In this document: piece after piece, positions 1 to 9,027 of the stretch
Position numbering within the stretch: position 1 is the first letter of the stretch
How the letters are laid out: every line of letters starts with the position of its first letter
DNA from: Acidobacteriota bacterium
Lineage (GTDB): Bacteria > Acidobacteriota > Terriglobia > UBA7540
Direction: 5' to 3'
DNA: 64,000 bases
Assembly: GCA_023474345.1 (NCBI GenBank)
Contig: JAMCXS010000012.1
Coordinates: 32,689-96,688, forward strand
Made by a program: the position numbers and the translations under genes
The notes under the pieces: generated by a model
What the model was told of the DNA's origin: nothing
Database searches by the model: none
What the model saw: the letters and a program-made list of their open reading frames with translations, nothing else

Positions 1-2176
1 CTTCAGCCACCAGCTTGCCATTGAGGAAAACCTTCTTCCCGTCGTCGGCGAAAGCGGAAATGAACACTTTGCCTTGGCCGTTGGGCTTGAGATGATCGAA
101 GCGATATTTAACGTAATCGTAGGGAATGAGTCCGAATTCTTCGAGCGGCTTGAGCGCCGAGGTGACCCACTGGCCGGACTGCGCGTCGGAAATTTTCTCG
201 ATCCAGGTGCGAACTCTTTGAAGGTCGAAAGATTTGTAAGGGAGTTCGGGTGTGGCAAGCGTCAGGCGAGCTATCCTGTGGGCCTGGTCGTATTGAAACC
301 GCGTGCCCGCGCCGTCCACATGACACTGCGTAGGCATAGGCGGCAGCAGCGCACTGACCTGATGCTCGCCGGGTCGAAAATCCAGGTCTGCCCAGGCGTG
401 GCTCCCGCTGGAACCCGATGCCGCCAGCAGGCTGCCGTCCGAAATAAACGGAATGGAAATGGGCACGTTTCCTTGGGTTTCCGGCACTGTTTTCGCAGGG
501 AACTCCGCTACCCAGGTTCGCAGGGCCCGTTCGCGAGGAACCAGCGCGACCACCAGTTCCTCATTGATCACCAGCGTCTGCTCGCTCTTTTCGACGCGGG
601 CTCCGACCACTACCGAATCATATTCACTGTCCCAATAGATGTAGACGGTATTCCCCTCGACATGGGGCTCCCCGGAGGTGGCCAGGGCAAATTCCACCAG
701 GTGTCCCGGGTCGTCGTAGAGGATCAGGAATTGCCGGTTCAGGTTCATTCCCTGCGCTAGAACCTCCGCCGTCGAGTAGCGAAGTACGCCGCCCGCAATG
801 CGGACCTGGACAGGCAGCATCTTCATGTTCCGTGGTGCGATGCTCAGTTCCCCTTGGCGCGGAACGCTGATGATCCGATGCGACGGGCTGGCCGGGTCCA
901 CAAAACTCAATTTGAATCGCTGCTCGGCGTTGGCGTTTTCGCGGACAAACAATACACCGCTCCTGCCGTTGATTCGCTCGGTCACGCTGACGGCCTGGTT
1001 GGTCGACTGCGCGGCGTCATCCTGCTTTTGGGCCCGCGTCAGCACAGAACCAAACATTCCGACGAACTGGGCAATCCCTCTCGCTTCGTAGTACTTGTCC
1101 CACAATCCGCCGGGCTCGCGAACCGGCGCAGCGTAATCGTAAGTGGTGGTCAAGCCTTTGGCGGCCCAATCGAAATTGGTGCCGCCGAAGCCCATGTAAT
1201 AGTTGTAGAAAGTTACGCCGTCCTCGATGACGGTCTTGGTGAGTACGTTCAGTTGGTCCGGCCCAAGGCCCTCCTGGTCCACGGAAAGTTGTCCGCCGAA
1301 TTTGCTGAACCATCCTCCTTGCAACTCGGTCACCCCCTCGGGAGAAGAGGGCTCCTCAGCCCGCAGTTTCTGAAGAGAGGGAGGCACGTCTTTCTGAATG
1401 TTCCAGCGCGGATAAAAATTGCAGAAGTCGGCGATGCGCGCCATGGCGGGGTAGGAATTCTCCCGCGCCACTTTGGTCCAGCAGGTAATGAGGGGAACGT
1501 CGATCCCGGCATTCCAGGCCATTTGAGCCAGAGCGGTAATGTACGCGCGCTTCTGGGCGTCCGGCACAAATCTCCAGAAATCGTATTCGTTTTCAATCTG
1601 CATCAGGATGATCGGTCCGCCGGAAGTAATCAGATGCCGTTGGATCACCGGCAAAACCAGGTTGTACCAATGCTGGGAAGTTTTCACGCTTTCCGGATCG
1701 TCGCTGCGCAGCGGGAAGCGCTTCAAAATCACCCAGTGCGGAAAGCCGCCCACGTCCCACTCGGCACACGCGTAGGGGCCTACCCGGGCGATCATATAGA
1801 GCCCGGCGTCCTTAACAGCGTTGATAAAGGCTTCCAGTTCGCTCATGTCCGCGTGGCCTTCTTCGGGTTCGTGATAATTCCAGAAGACATAGGTTTCCAG
1901 AGTGTTGAAGCCAGCCCGCTTGAACTTCAGAAGGCGGTCCCGCCACAAATACTGAGGGCACCGGGCATAATGGAAGGAGCCACCCACAAGGAACGTGTCG
2001 CGGCCGTTGATCGTGAAGCAGTCGCGGTCGTAGCGAATGATTTGAGGATTTGGGAACAGTGCCTGGCCGGCCGGAGGCAACAAGGCCGCAAGGCCGTCAA
2101 GACCCGGCCGCCCTAGCGCCACAGCAAAAGGAGCAGAGAGAGCTGATTCGAGAAACTTGCGCCGCCCGAGCTTCAT
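1..2176 (-). CDS. GH35 beta-galactosidase, 3' end cut by the window edge
   Basis: The frame stays open from an ATG at 2176, preceded by a GGGAGG ribosome site, to the left edge (725 codons), so the C-terminus is missing. The N-terminus has a Tat-like leader (GRRKFL, then an Ala-rich hydrophobic stretch), implying export. Around residues 47-100 is the GH35 start of barrel with GGSFHYARCP and FWNYHEPEEG. The acid/base signature IENEYDF gives Glu197, and TELQGGWF around 283-290 gives the likely nucleophile Glu284. Known GH35 enzymes remove terminal beta-galactose from glycans. The downstream part has beta-sandwich-like sequence, as in large GH35 proteins. Substrate cannot be told from sequence. 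Confidence 0.93.
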   Translation of the reverse strand, partial: MKLGRRKFLESALSAPFAVALGRPGLDGLAALLPPAGQALFPNPQIIRYDRDCFTINGRDTFLVGGSFHYARCPQYLWRDRLLKFKRAGFNTLETYVFWNYHEPEEGHADMSELEAFINAVKDAGLYMIARVGPYACAEWDVGGFPHWVILKRFPLRSDDPESVKTSQHWYNLVLPVIQRHLITSGGPIILMQIENEYDFWRFVPDAQKRAYITALAQMAWNAGIDVPLITCWTKVARENSYPAMARIADFCNFYPRWNIQKDVPPSLQKLRAEEPSSPEGVTELQGGWFSKFGGQLSVDQEGLGPDQLNVLTKTVIEDGVTFYNYYMGFGGTNFDWAAKGLTTTYDYAAPVREPGGLWDKYYEARGIAQFVGMFGSVLTRAQKQDDAAQSTNQAVSVTERINGRSGVLFVRENANAEQRFKLSFVDPASPSHRIISVPRQGELSIAPRNMKMLPVQVRIAGGVLRYSTAEVLAQGMNLNRQFLILYDDPGHLVEFALATSGEPHVEGNTVYIYWDSEYDSVVVGARVEKSEQTLVINEELVVALVPRERALRTWVAEFPAKTVPETQGNVPISIPFISDGSLLAASGSSGSHAWADLDFRPGEHQVSALLPPMPTQCHVDGAGTRFQYDQAHRIARLTLATPELPYKSFDLQRVRTWIEKISDAQSGQWVTSALKPLEEFGLIPYDYVKYRFDHLKPNGQGKVFISAFADDGKKVFLNGKLVAE

Positions 2177-2369
2177 AAGGAACCTCCCAGGGTTACATCG
2201 CTAACCTGAAAATTCTTGGGCCGCGGCGAACTTCCATCCCGTTGCGCCAAGTGGTAAACACAAAACTTTACCGCAAAGCGACGCTGGGAACAACATTAAG
2301 GCTGGACAAAAAGGATTGTGACTATGCGGAGGTCAGATTTCAGGGTGGGTAAGCTTGGGTCGGCGTGCC

Positions 2370-2402
2370 TGCCGGGCAGGTGTAACAGGAATCTGCCCGG
2401 CA
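2370..2402. repeat. Perfect 10-bp stem-loop between GH35 and dksA
   Basis: TGCCGGGCAG (2370-2379) and CTGCCCGGCA (2393-2402) pair perfectly around a 13-base loop. It lies downstream of dksA and upstream of the GH35 gene, both on the minus strand. No T-run follows on either strand, so it is not a standard intrinsic terminator. It may be a mRNA-stabilising stem or a Rho-associated structure. Confidence 0.5.
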
Positions 2403-2461
2403 CGCACACACGTCCATTAGCCTCAGCGGCTACTTCTAACCCCACCCTCACAGGAGGATGA

Positions 2462-2812
2462 CTAATTTCTTGAGCGTAGTTCTTCGCAGGTGAGACAATA
2501 TTCCGCCCACGGGACGGCCTTGAGCCGGTTAGGAGAGATCTGCTCTCCGCACGCTTGGCATTCCCCATAGGTCCCACCAGCGACTCGCTCAAGTGCGTAA
2601 TCGATTTGTTTGAGCATGCGGCTTCGGACACTTGCTGTGGTGACATTTACATCCTGCTCAACGGTCTGAACCGCAAACTCCATATCGTCCGGAGACTGCA
2701 CGCTAACAGAAAGGGCCTCCGGCCCACTTCTGGCGCGAGCAAGAAGCTCCTCGCGTTTTTTTAGCAACAGCGTCCGATACGTGTTGTTTTTCGACTTCGA
2801 TAATGCTGGCAT
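2462..2812 (-). CDS. dksA: DksA/TraR family C4 zinc-finger protein
   Basis: This 116-residue protein binds the RNA polymerase secondary channel in known relatives and modulates stringent-response transcription. A coiled-coil-like N-terminal half (about residues 10-75) is followed by a C4 zinc finger: CQAC, exactly 17 residues, then CLTC, the DksA spacing. The length fits the short DksA/TraR type. The open frame extends upstream to 3190, but ATG 2812 is preferred because AGGAAGG lies just before it. The longer version would overlap the divergent LUD gene. A sigma70-like promoter lies at 2892-2920. Confidence 0.93.
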   Translation of the reverse strand: MPALSKSKNNTYRTLLLKKREELLARARSGPEALSVSVQSPDDMEFAVQTVEQDVNVTTASVRSRMLKQIDYALERVAGGTYGECQACGEQISPNRLKAVPWAEYCLTCEELRSRN

Positions 2813-2891
2813 TGTGCAACCTTCCTTTTTGGGACCCCTATATCGTCTTTCCGAAACTTCAGATGGTTTGGAGAGTACGAAGGTTGCTCGA

Positions 2892-2920
2892 AATTTAGCA
2901 CGAATCTTAAAAAACTGCAA
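2892..2920 (-). promoter_or_regulatory. Sigma70-like promoter of dksA
   Basis: Read on the minus strand, TTGCAG (-35, 2915-2920) is followed by a 17-base spacer and TAAATT (-10, 2892-2897). It sits 80 bp upstream of the dksA start, with an AT-rich spacer. Assignment is by consensus and position only. Confidence 0.5.
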
Positions 2921-3011
2921 GCGCACTATTTTGTTATCGATTGCGGAGTTGACCGTTGTCATACATGGTAGAATCTGAATCGAAATACCAGCTTTGAGGT
3001 CGGAGGGTGGG

Positions 3012-3740
3012 TTGGCCAACCGCAACGAGTTTCTGAGTTCGGTCCGTAATGCACTGAAAATACAGGAGGGAGATGATTTGTCCGCGGCAGAGCGTCTTCT
3101 GCCACCCCCACTTGAAAGCGTGATGCCAGTGATCCCTGCCGAGGAACTGCTTGAGCGGTTTGAGGCGGAACTGCGGGAGCTTGGTTGCAATGCCTACCGG
3201 GCTTCCAGCCTATCCACGCTTGAGGAGATCCTTCGCCCAATCGTGGACCGAGCCCCGGCCTGCCCCGTGGTGCTTTCCCGCAATTCTCTTCTCGGCCAGC
3301 TCCAGCTTGCTGCCATGCTCGACCGGTGGGGCAAGAAGGTGAGCACGTGGCCGAATGGTGCGTCAGAGCAGCCGGAAGCCGGCACGTATCGCAACGACTG
3401 CTTTGCCGCCGACGTAGGAATCACGGGCGCTGATTTTGCGCTGGCTGAGACGGGCAGCCTGGTTTTGACCAGCTTCACCGAAGGCAGCCAACTGGCTTCT
3501 CTGGCGCCTCCCATTCATGTCGTGCTCTATCGGCGGTGTCAGCTACGCGGCTCGCTCGAGGAGGTGCTGCAAAATTTGCCTGTCTCCCGTGACCCCGACC
3601 GGCCCAGCCCGGCCCGTTCCGTGGTGTTTGTTACGGGCACAAGTCGAACTGCTGATATCGAACAAATTCTTGTGCGCGGTGTGCATGGTCCGCGCGAGGT
3701 TCATGCAATTCTGGTTGAGGAAGCTTGTCTGGCTGGATAG
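3012..3740 (+). CDS. LUD-domain protein, LutC/YkgG type
   Basis: The product is about 242 residues and reads like LutC: an N-terminal helix (ANRNEFLSSVRNALK), then an alpha/beta core containing ITGADFALAETGSLVL, the LUD-family glycine-rich signature, and a late VFVTGTSRTADIEQ motif. LutC is part of the LutABC lactate oxidation system in known bacteria. Here lutA and lutB are absent from the neighbourhood, so the protein either works with distant partners or has another role. TTG 3012 is chosen because GGAGGG lies five bases upstream and it gives the family-like N-terminus; TTG 2994 is an in-frame alternative. It is divergent from dksA. Confidence 0.85.
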   Translation: MANRNEFLSSVRNALKIQEGDDLSAAERLLPPPLESVMPVIPAEELLERFEAELRELGCNAYRASSLSTLEEILRPIVDRAPACPVVLSRNSLLGQLQLAAMLDRWGKKVSTWPNGASEQPEAGTYRNDCFAADVGITGADFALAETGSLVLTSFTEGSQLASLAPPIHVVLYRRCQLRGSLEEVLQNLPVSRDPDRPSPARSVVFVTGTSRTADIEQILVRGVHGPREVHAILVEEACLAG

Positions 3741-4104
3741 TCATGCGCTCGCATGCAACGAGAGATCGAACTTATATGGTGTGTTGAGCCAATCCTTATG
3801 ATCTATTTTTATTTCAGTGCGATGCGAGTTCAGCAGCGTGCCGTGACCCTCGTCGAAAGGTTCCGCATGCTCTTAGGGGTAACTCAGGCGAGCGGATGTG
3901 AATACCCTTGCATCGCGCCCTCGTGAAAAATAATTGTTGAAATTGTGGCAGTATGGCACAATAGGGTTGCGTTTGTCGCTCTTGTGTACCTTTCGAGTTG
4001 TACTCAAAGGCTGCGGAGTTAGCGCGTGGCCGTTTGCGTTTTTCAGCCCTGGAAGTGAAGCAGAGAATTGACGGCGCCATTTACCAAAAGGAGTAGAAGT
4101 AAAC
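3741..4104 (+). other. Intergenic leader region of the cold-shock gene
   Basis: No convincing gene is present in these 364 bases. The stretch ends in AAAAGGAG, the ribosome site of the cold-shock gene. Cold-shock mRNAs often have long structured 5' leaders, and the length fits that, but I see no clear cold-box motif. AT-rich sequence near 3920-3960 may hold the promoter. Confidence 0.4.
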
Positions 4105-4317
4105 GTGAGTAACAATCGCGAGCAAGGAACCGTAAAGTGGTTTAATGCCAGCAAAGGCTATGGTTTTATACAGCGGCAAGGTGGTGAGGATGTTTTTGTC
4201 CACTTTTCTGCCATCCAAGGGGACGGTTACCGCAGCCTGCAAGAAGGATCGCAAGTGGAGTTCGAGGTAGTCAAGGGCCCAAAGGGACTCCAAGCGGCAA
4301 ATGTTGTTCAACTGTAA
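4105..4317 (+). CDS. Cold-shock domain protein (CspA family)
   Basis: A 70-residue single cold-shock domain, the normal family length. It has the OB-fold RNA-binding motifs KGYGFIQ (RNP1) and DVFVHFSAI (RNP2), preceded by [11 protein letters not shown]. Known members are RNA chaperones that melt mRNA secondary structure. The start is GTG, with AAAAGGAG about 12 bases upstream. A strong intrinsic terminator follows within 10 bp, so the gene is monocistronic. Which csp paralogue it is cannot be told from sequence. Confidence 0.97.
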   Translation: MSNNREQGTVKWFNASKGYGFIQRQGGEDVFVHFSAIQGDGYRSLQEGSQVEFEVVKGPKGLQAANVVQL

Positions 4318-4325
4318 GGTTCATG

Positions 4326-4363
4326 AGGGCCGGATAACATCCGGCCCTTAACCTCTGTTTTTT
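4326..4363 (+). terminator. Intrinsic terminator of the cold-shock gene
   Basis: AGGGCCGGAT and ATCCGGCCCT form a perfect 10-bp stem with a three-base loop (4326-4348), followed by a run of six T at 4358-4363. It starts 9 bp after the stop codon. Confidence 0.88.
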
Positions 4364-4719
4364 GTAATAGCTCTTCAGATTTCCTCTTATTATTCGGCTT
4401 GAAAAATTCTCTTCTCAGGCGGAGGTGGTAGATTGTGTGAATACCTCCAATCAATATATGCCCAGTGTTCAGGGTATAACTGGCCCGGGAGTCTGTGTTG
4501 TGGCTTAAATTGCTTTGCGGATTGTAGCGACAAAGTCTACCCTTTGAATTGTGGGGCCGCATTGACCGCAACCTATTGTTGCTCCGGCACTCGCAGCCGG
4601 TGTTAGAATCGCTTGGGAAGTGCCAGGCAGACCCAAACATGGTTTGAGTCTGCGGGAGTGCTGATGATGCGCTTCTACGTAGTTTCATGTACACCAATCT
4701 TGTCGGCTAGGCTGATGCT
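4364..4719. other. Intergenic, no gene recognised
   Basis: About 356 bases between the cold-shock terminator and the SIS gene. A minus-strand frame covering most of it has no family resemblance or ribosome site. It presumably holds the SIS gene promoter, but no consensus element stands out. Confidence 0.4.
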
Positions 4720-5784
4720 ATGACCCCTTTAATGGAAGAAATCCTGCAGCAGCCTGGCGCTCTTGCGAATGTCCGGAAATACTATGCAAGTCCCGGCGCC
4801 ATTTCGCAGAAGGTTCTGAAGAAGCTTGGAGTATCGCGCCATCCAACCGTGATGTTCACAGGGATGGGTTCTTCGCTTCATGCCGCCTACCCGGCACAGG
4901 CATATCTGACGGCGATGGGGTATCGCGCGCTTGTTTGGGAAACCGCAGAACTTGTGCATCACCACTTGAAGATCCTAACTCCTGACACGCTTTTGGTGGT
5001 GGTTTCGCAGTCAGGAGAAACGGCTGAAGTTGTGCGCCTTCTGGACGACCTGCCGGCCAGGATAAACGTCGTCGCCGTTACAAACATGGAAAGAAGCCGG
5101 CTGGCGCAGCAGGCCAAATTAATGTTGCCGATGATGGCTGGCATGCAGGCTGCTGTCAGCACGAAGACATACACCTGCGCGGTAGCCGTGCTGATGTACC
5201 TGGCGTTTGCCATTGCCGGCGAGCATCATCGGTTGCTTTCTCAGGCGCTGAATCGCGCCGTGGAGGCCGAAGAAAGAATCCTCGACCGTCGTGATGTCCT
5301 AATTCCCCCGACACTTCAGTTCTTGAATCGCCCGCCTTACGTTGCTTTGATGTCGCGAGGAGCTGACTTGGCTTCAGCCTATCAGGGAGCTTTGATGCTC
5401 AAGGAAGTTGCACGGCTGGCAGCCGAGCCCATGAGCGCTGCGCAGTTTCGGCACGGTCCTATCGAAATCGTCAATCCCGCGCACTGTTACATCATTTTCC
5501 GCCGCTATGCTCAGCCGATCTCGCACGGTGGGAAGACGGCGCAGCTTCTGCTGCGGTTGGCAGAGGACATCCGCGCTCACCACGGCCGGGTGCTGCTTCT
5601 GTCCGACCGTCCGGTGGAGAACATCGCCGATATGAGGTTGATCCAAGTTGATCCCATCCGACTGGGCCTGGGGACATTGGTGGATGTTGTGATCATCCAA
5701 CTCCTTGCCCACGATTACGCTATGCAAGCCGGATACGAGCCCGGCAAATTCTGGATTGCCAAGGGTGTGACACGCCGCGAGTAG
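4720..5784 (+). CDS. SIS-domain sugar isomerase/deaminase (GlmS C-terminal type)
   Basis: A 354-residue cytoplasmic protein with two SIS domains. The first, about residues 30-170, contains FTGMGSSLHAAYP and VVSQSGETAEVV, the phosphosugar-binding loops. The second, about 195-345, contains LMSRGADLASAYQGALMLKE and MSAAQFRHGPIE, the GlmS/AgaS/FrlB-type signature. There is no N-terminal glutamine amidotransferase domain, so it is not full GlmS. It probably isomerises or deaminates an amino-sugar or glycated phosphosugar. It stands alone, so the substrate is open. The family call is secure; the reaction is not. Confidence 0.85.
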   Translation: MTPLMEEILQQPGALANVRKYYASPGAISQKVLKKLGVSRHPTVMFTGMGSSLHAAYPAQAYLTAMGYRALVWETAELVHHHLKILTPDTLLVVVSQSGETAEVVRLLDDLPARINVVAVTNMERSRLAQQAKLMLPMMAGMQAAVSTKTYTCAVAVLMYLAFAIAGEHHRLLSQALNRAVEAEERILDRRDVLIPPTLQFLNRPPYVALMSRGADLASAYQGALMLKEVARLAAEPMSAAQFRHGPIEIVNPAHCYIIFRRYAQPISHGGKTAQLLLRLAEDIRAHHGRVLLLSDRPVENIADMRLIQVDPIRLGLGTLVDVVIIQLLAHDYAMQAGYEPGKFWIAKGVTRRE

Positions 5785-6179
5785 GTGTCGAGCGGCAGAT
5801 TACAGGCTGGGTGAAAGCAGGATCGCATTTGGTTGATTGATCGAGCAGACCCTTTAACGGGTGGGGCGAAAACCACTTTTGCCCTCCTGAAGTGTAAAGC
5901 TGGCGATGGTGGGAACGTACCGAAGGCTACCATGCTTGCCTTGGGGCTAAACTATTTCCAATCTGTCAGGCCGTGCTTGATCATCGCGACCAATCAACCC
6001 TGCGGGAAATGACCAGTCGATTTTTCCGGTCTCTGGATGCCGCACTGTTCGCCTATATCCAAACTCTATAAACAGACTATATAGCAGAAAGCGCTTGCTC
6101 CTGTGGCTTGGGCCAGCTATTGTGAATCTCAAAAGGAGCTCGGGTTCAGGTCAGCAAGGCGGCGGGCCGTCGGAACTTA
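5785..6179. other. Intergenic, no gene recognised
   Basis: About 395 bases between the SIS gene and the CRTAC1 remnant. There is a short stem (ACCC and GGGT near 5850) and an AT-rich patch near 6060-6085, but no credible open frame. It may include unrecognisable 5' remains of the adjacent decayed gene. Confidence 0.35.
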
Positions 6180-6837
6180 CTTGAGCTGCTCGATGGCCTC
6201 GACGGCTACCCGAACCTCAGCACTTCCGCCTTTTGGTTTGATTACGACCGAGACGCCATCTCGATTTGCTCGTGGCCAAAGGCAAAGGCCACAACGAGGC
6301 GATTTTCAGCCGCGTGGAAGGCAGTATTGCCTATGCAGAACGGACTTAGTTGTTCCATAATCGAACATATGGGAACTTCCGTGATATCAGTGCGTTGGTC
6401 GGGGAGTCGTTTGCGGAGCCGAAGGTTGCCCGCGGTGCCGCATACGGAGATATTAACAACGATGGGGAGTTGGACGTGCTCGTTACCACAAATAACGGAC
6501 CGGCGTGTTTTGTCGGAATAATCGGCGGATCGATTGTAGCATTCGTTTCTCTGTCGTCGGGGTGCGGTGGAACCTGGACGGAATCGGCGCCGACATATAC
6601 ATCTGGATACCCAAAAGGCAACGGTGGCTGACGGTGAAGAGCGATTCAAGTTACCTTTCCTCGTCGGATTGCAGAGTTACATTTGGCGTAGGACCCCAGC
6701 GACACATCAAAAGGGTTGTCGTGGAATGGCCGAGCGGTCTAAGACAGGAACTGGGGATGCTGGAGGCAGACCGCACCTACGCGATCGAGGATGGTAAGGG
6801 TACCATTGAAGACATCCCCTTTCAAGGCTCTGCTTAG
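6180..6837 (+). pseudogene. Decayed CRTAC1/UnbV-type FG-GAP repeat gene (3' remnant)
   Basis: Three pieces of one protein family appear in order but in different frames. At 6180-6255 the piece ends with TSAFWFDYDRD. A piece with HLDLLVAKGKGHNEA continues one frame over and soon stops. From 6350 FRDISALVGESF and AAYGDINNDGELDVLV appear, typical of FG-GAP/VCBS repeats. After a further shift near 6505, the ASPIC/UnbV tail follows (GIGADIYIW, VVVEWPSGLRQE) to the stop at 6837. Intact members are exported proteins of over 500 residues. At least two frameshifts and a lost 5' half make this a pseudogene. The histidine kinase starts 3 bp after it. Confidence 0.8.
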
Positions 6838-6840
6838 ATC

Positions 6841-8259
6841 ATGACTGGGTCTGTGTCCCAGCACGATGAGCTACGGGAAATGCCCTCGCCCTCGGCCCGT
6901 CTTTGGGTCGGCCTCTGCATCATCTTTTCCATTTTCCTGATTTTTGTCATTCACGGCGGCCGTCAGATCCGCTGGCTGGAAAACTTCCAGACCAACGTCG
7001 TTCAGAAAAACCGCAAGGCTTCCTTGCAACTTCTGCGTTTACAGAACGATGCGTACCTGCTGGGAATTTCCTTTCGGAACTTGGCACTTTCGAAAAACCG
7101 CTATTCGATTCTTGATTGGAAGCCTGAATTTACCCGACTTCGCCACGACATGGAGAATGCGGCCATGCTCGAAGGACGGTTCGCGGTCGATACTCCGGCA
7201 GCGCGAGACAAACGCATTCAGCTTCGAGATACTCTCGTTCACTTCGGCCGGATATCGGACCACATATTCGCCCTGGCGCAACAAGGTCACGATTCGCAAG
7301 CGCGGGTTCTGATTCAAACCGACCTTGAGAGTCGGCGGGCCGTTATCTCGGAAATCGTGGCGCGGCTCCTATCTCTCAATGCGGATGCCCAGGCGGAGGC
7401 GGCCGGCCGTATCAATAGCACGTACGAAAACGTCAAAACGGAGATCCTTCTTTTCACGGTGCTCCTGTTCCTGCTGGCGCTGGGGGCAGGACTGTACACG
7501 CTCCAAGCCAGCCGCAAGACTTATGCAAAGTTGCATCAATTGGCCGAGCAGCTCCACACCCAATCCGGGCAACTACGCAAACTCTCCTGGAAGCTTATTG
7601 ACGTCCAGGAGGAGACGCTTCGCCAGGTGGCGCACGACTTGCACGACGAATTCGGCCAAATCCTCACGGCAATCGGCGTTATGCTCAATCGTGCGGGCTG
7701 CAAGGCGCACAACCTTGATCCCGCGCTCCTGCAGGATCTTGAAAGCATCAAAACGATTGTCGAGGAAACGCTGCGAAAGGTCCGTGACCAGTCGCAGATG
7801 TTTCGTCCGGGAATTTTGGATGACTTTGGACTTGACCAGACGCTCGAATGGTTCGCCCGGCAGTTTTCCCGGCAAGCGGGGATCGACGTCCATTTCAGTG
7901 CCACGCTGACGAAGGACTTTTTCCCAGCGGACGATGCTATCCATGCCTACCGGATTGTCCAGGAGGCGCTCAACAATGTTGCGCGCCACTCCAAGGCCAA
8001 AGAAGCTTGGGTTAAGCTGGAAGAACGCGGCAGCGAGATCTGTTTGGAAATTCGCGACAATGGTGTGGGCTTTGAAACCGGCGACCGGGCGGATCGTTCG
8101 TTGGGCGAGGGGATTGGCTTAATGGGCATCCGGGAGCGCACTAAACATTTGAACGGCACGCTTGTGATACAATCCGCCCCGGGGAAGGGCACTGTCATCA
8201 GCGTTCGAATACCACTGAAAAACGTTGCAGGCTCTGCCATGGCTGAAAGGGTGGGATAA
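6841..8259 (+). CDS. NarL-family sensor histidine kinase (HisKA_3)
   Basis: A 472-residue inner-membrane kinase. A first membrane helix (about 20-40) and a second (about 201-222) enclose a roughly 160-residue helical, probably four-helix-bundle sensor region. HisKA_3 follows, with HDLHDEFGQ giving phospho-acceptor His265. The ATPase domain has the N-box QEALNNVARHS (about 370-381), DNGVGF (from 406) and GLMGIRERT. It lies 3 bp before its response regulator. Ribosome-site support for ATG 6841 is weak, and ATG 6883 is an alternative that keeps both helices. The signal sensed is unknown. Confidence 0.95.
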   Translation: MTGSVSQHDELREMPSPSARLWVGLCIIFSIFLIFVIHGGRQIRWLENFQTNVVQKNRKASLQLLRLQNDAYLLGISFRNLALSKNRYSILDWKPEFTRLRHDMENAAMLEGRFAVDTPAARDKRIQLRDTLVHFGRISDHIFALAQQGHDSQARVLIQTDLESRRAVISEIVARLLSLNADAQAEAAGRINSTYENVKTEILLFTVLLFLLALGAGLYTLQASRKTYAKLHQLAEQLHTQSGQLRKLSWKLIDVQEETLRQVAHDLHDEFGQILTAIGVMLNRAGCKAHNLDPALLQDLESIKTIVEETLRKVRDQSQMFRPGILDDFGLDQTLEWFARQFSRQAGIDVHFSATLTKDFFPADDAIHAYRIVQEALNNVARHSKAKEAWVKLEERGSEICLEIRDNGVGFETGDRADRSLGEGIGLMGIRERTKHLNGTLVIQSAPGKGTVISVRIPLKNVAGSAMAERVG

Positions 8260-8262
8260 ACG

Positions 8263-8937
8263 ATGGCGTCCGTCAATCCGGAAAAGAAGATTCGTGTTTT
8301 CCTTGCGGAAGATCACATCCTGGTTCGTCAGGGCTTTCGGCGTCTTCTTGAAGATGATCCGCGCATCGAGGTAGTGGGTGAGGCGAGCACGGGGCTTTCC
8401 GCTATCGAGCAATGCGCGAAGATTAAGCCGGAAGTCGTGGTCATGGATCTGCTGATGCCGGAAATTGGAGGGCTCGAGGCAACGGCGGAGATCCTAAAGG
8501 CCAACGCAGACACTAAAGTGCTGATTTTGAGCATGTACTCGAATCCCGCTTATGTGCGCAAAGCCATTGAAGTCGGCGCCAAAGGTTACATCCTGAAGGA
8601 TGCCATTGATGTTGATTTGCCTCAGGCGGTGGTTGCCGTCGCACAAGGAGGTGCTTTCATGAGCCCCGCCATTTCTAATTTGGTCCTTGAGGGCTTAAAG
8701 ACAGGGTCCATGCAGAGCTCCGCTCAAGACCCTTACGAGCGCCTCACCCTGAGGGAGAAAGAAGTCCTTCAGCTCATTGCCCAGGGAAAATCTAACAAGG
8801 AAATTGCCGCGTTGCTGGATATCAGTATCAACACGGTAGCTGTCCATCGCGCGCGCTTGATGGACACGCTCGGTTTTCATCGCACGGCGGAGTTGGTGCT
8901 CTATGCGGTGAAAAAAGGTATTATTCAGTCCGAATAA
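8263..8937 (+). CDS. NarL/FixJ-type response regulator
   Basis: A 224-residue two-domain regulator. The receiver domain (about 10-125) has the acidic pair AED, phospho-acceptor Asp62 in VVMDLLMPEIGG, and the KGYILKDA loop with the conserved lysine. The LuxR-type helix-turn-helix occupies about 160-218 (LTLREKEVLQLIAQGKSNKEIA). It starts 3 bp after the kinase gene stop, so the pair is surely one operon and a cognate system. Targets are unknown; the nearest downstream gene is convergent. Confidence 0.97.
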   Translation: MASVNPEKKIRVFLAEDHILVRQGFRRLLEDDPRIEVVGEASTGLSAIEQCAKIKPEVVVMDLLMPEIGGLEATAEILKANADTKVLILSMYSNPAYVRKAIEVGAKGYILKDAIDVDLPQAVVAVAQGGAFMSPAISNLVLEGLKTGSMQSSAQDPYERLTLREKEVLQLIAQGKSNKEIAALLDISINTVAVHRARLMDTLGFHRTAELVLYAVKKGIIQSE

Positions 8938-9027
8938 ATGGCAGCCGGAACCTCTGTGATCCCTCGGAGACGGAGCGAAGTGCATTCCTGAGCGTCGGAG
9001 GCGACGGCATCTTCATAAGCGTTTTCC

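Noticed and set aside
854..2116. Long 420-codon plus-strand frame
   Set aside because: It is antisense to the GH35 beta-galactosidase, whose motifs and leader are clear on the minus strand.
3950..3975. TGGCAC ... TTGC upstream of the cold-shock gene as a sigma54 promoter
   Set aside because: The spacing between GG and GC is two bases too long for a sigma54 site.
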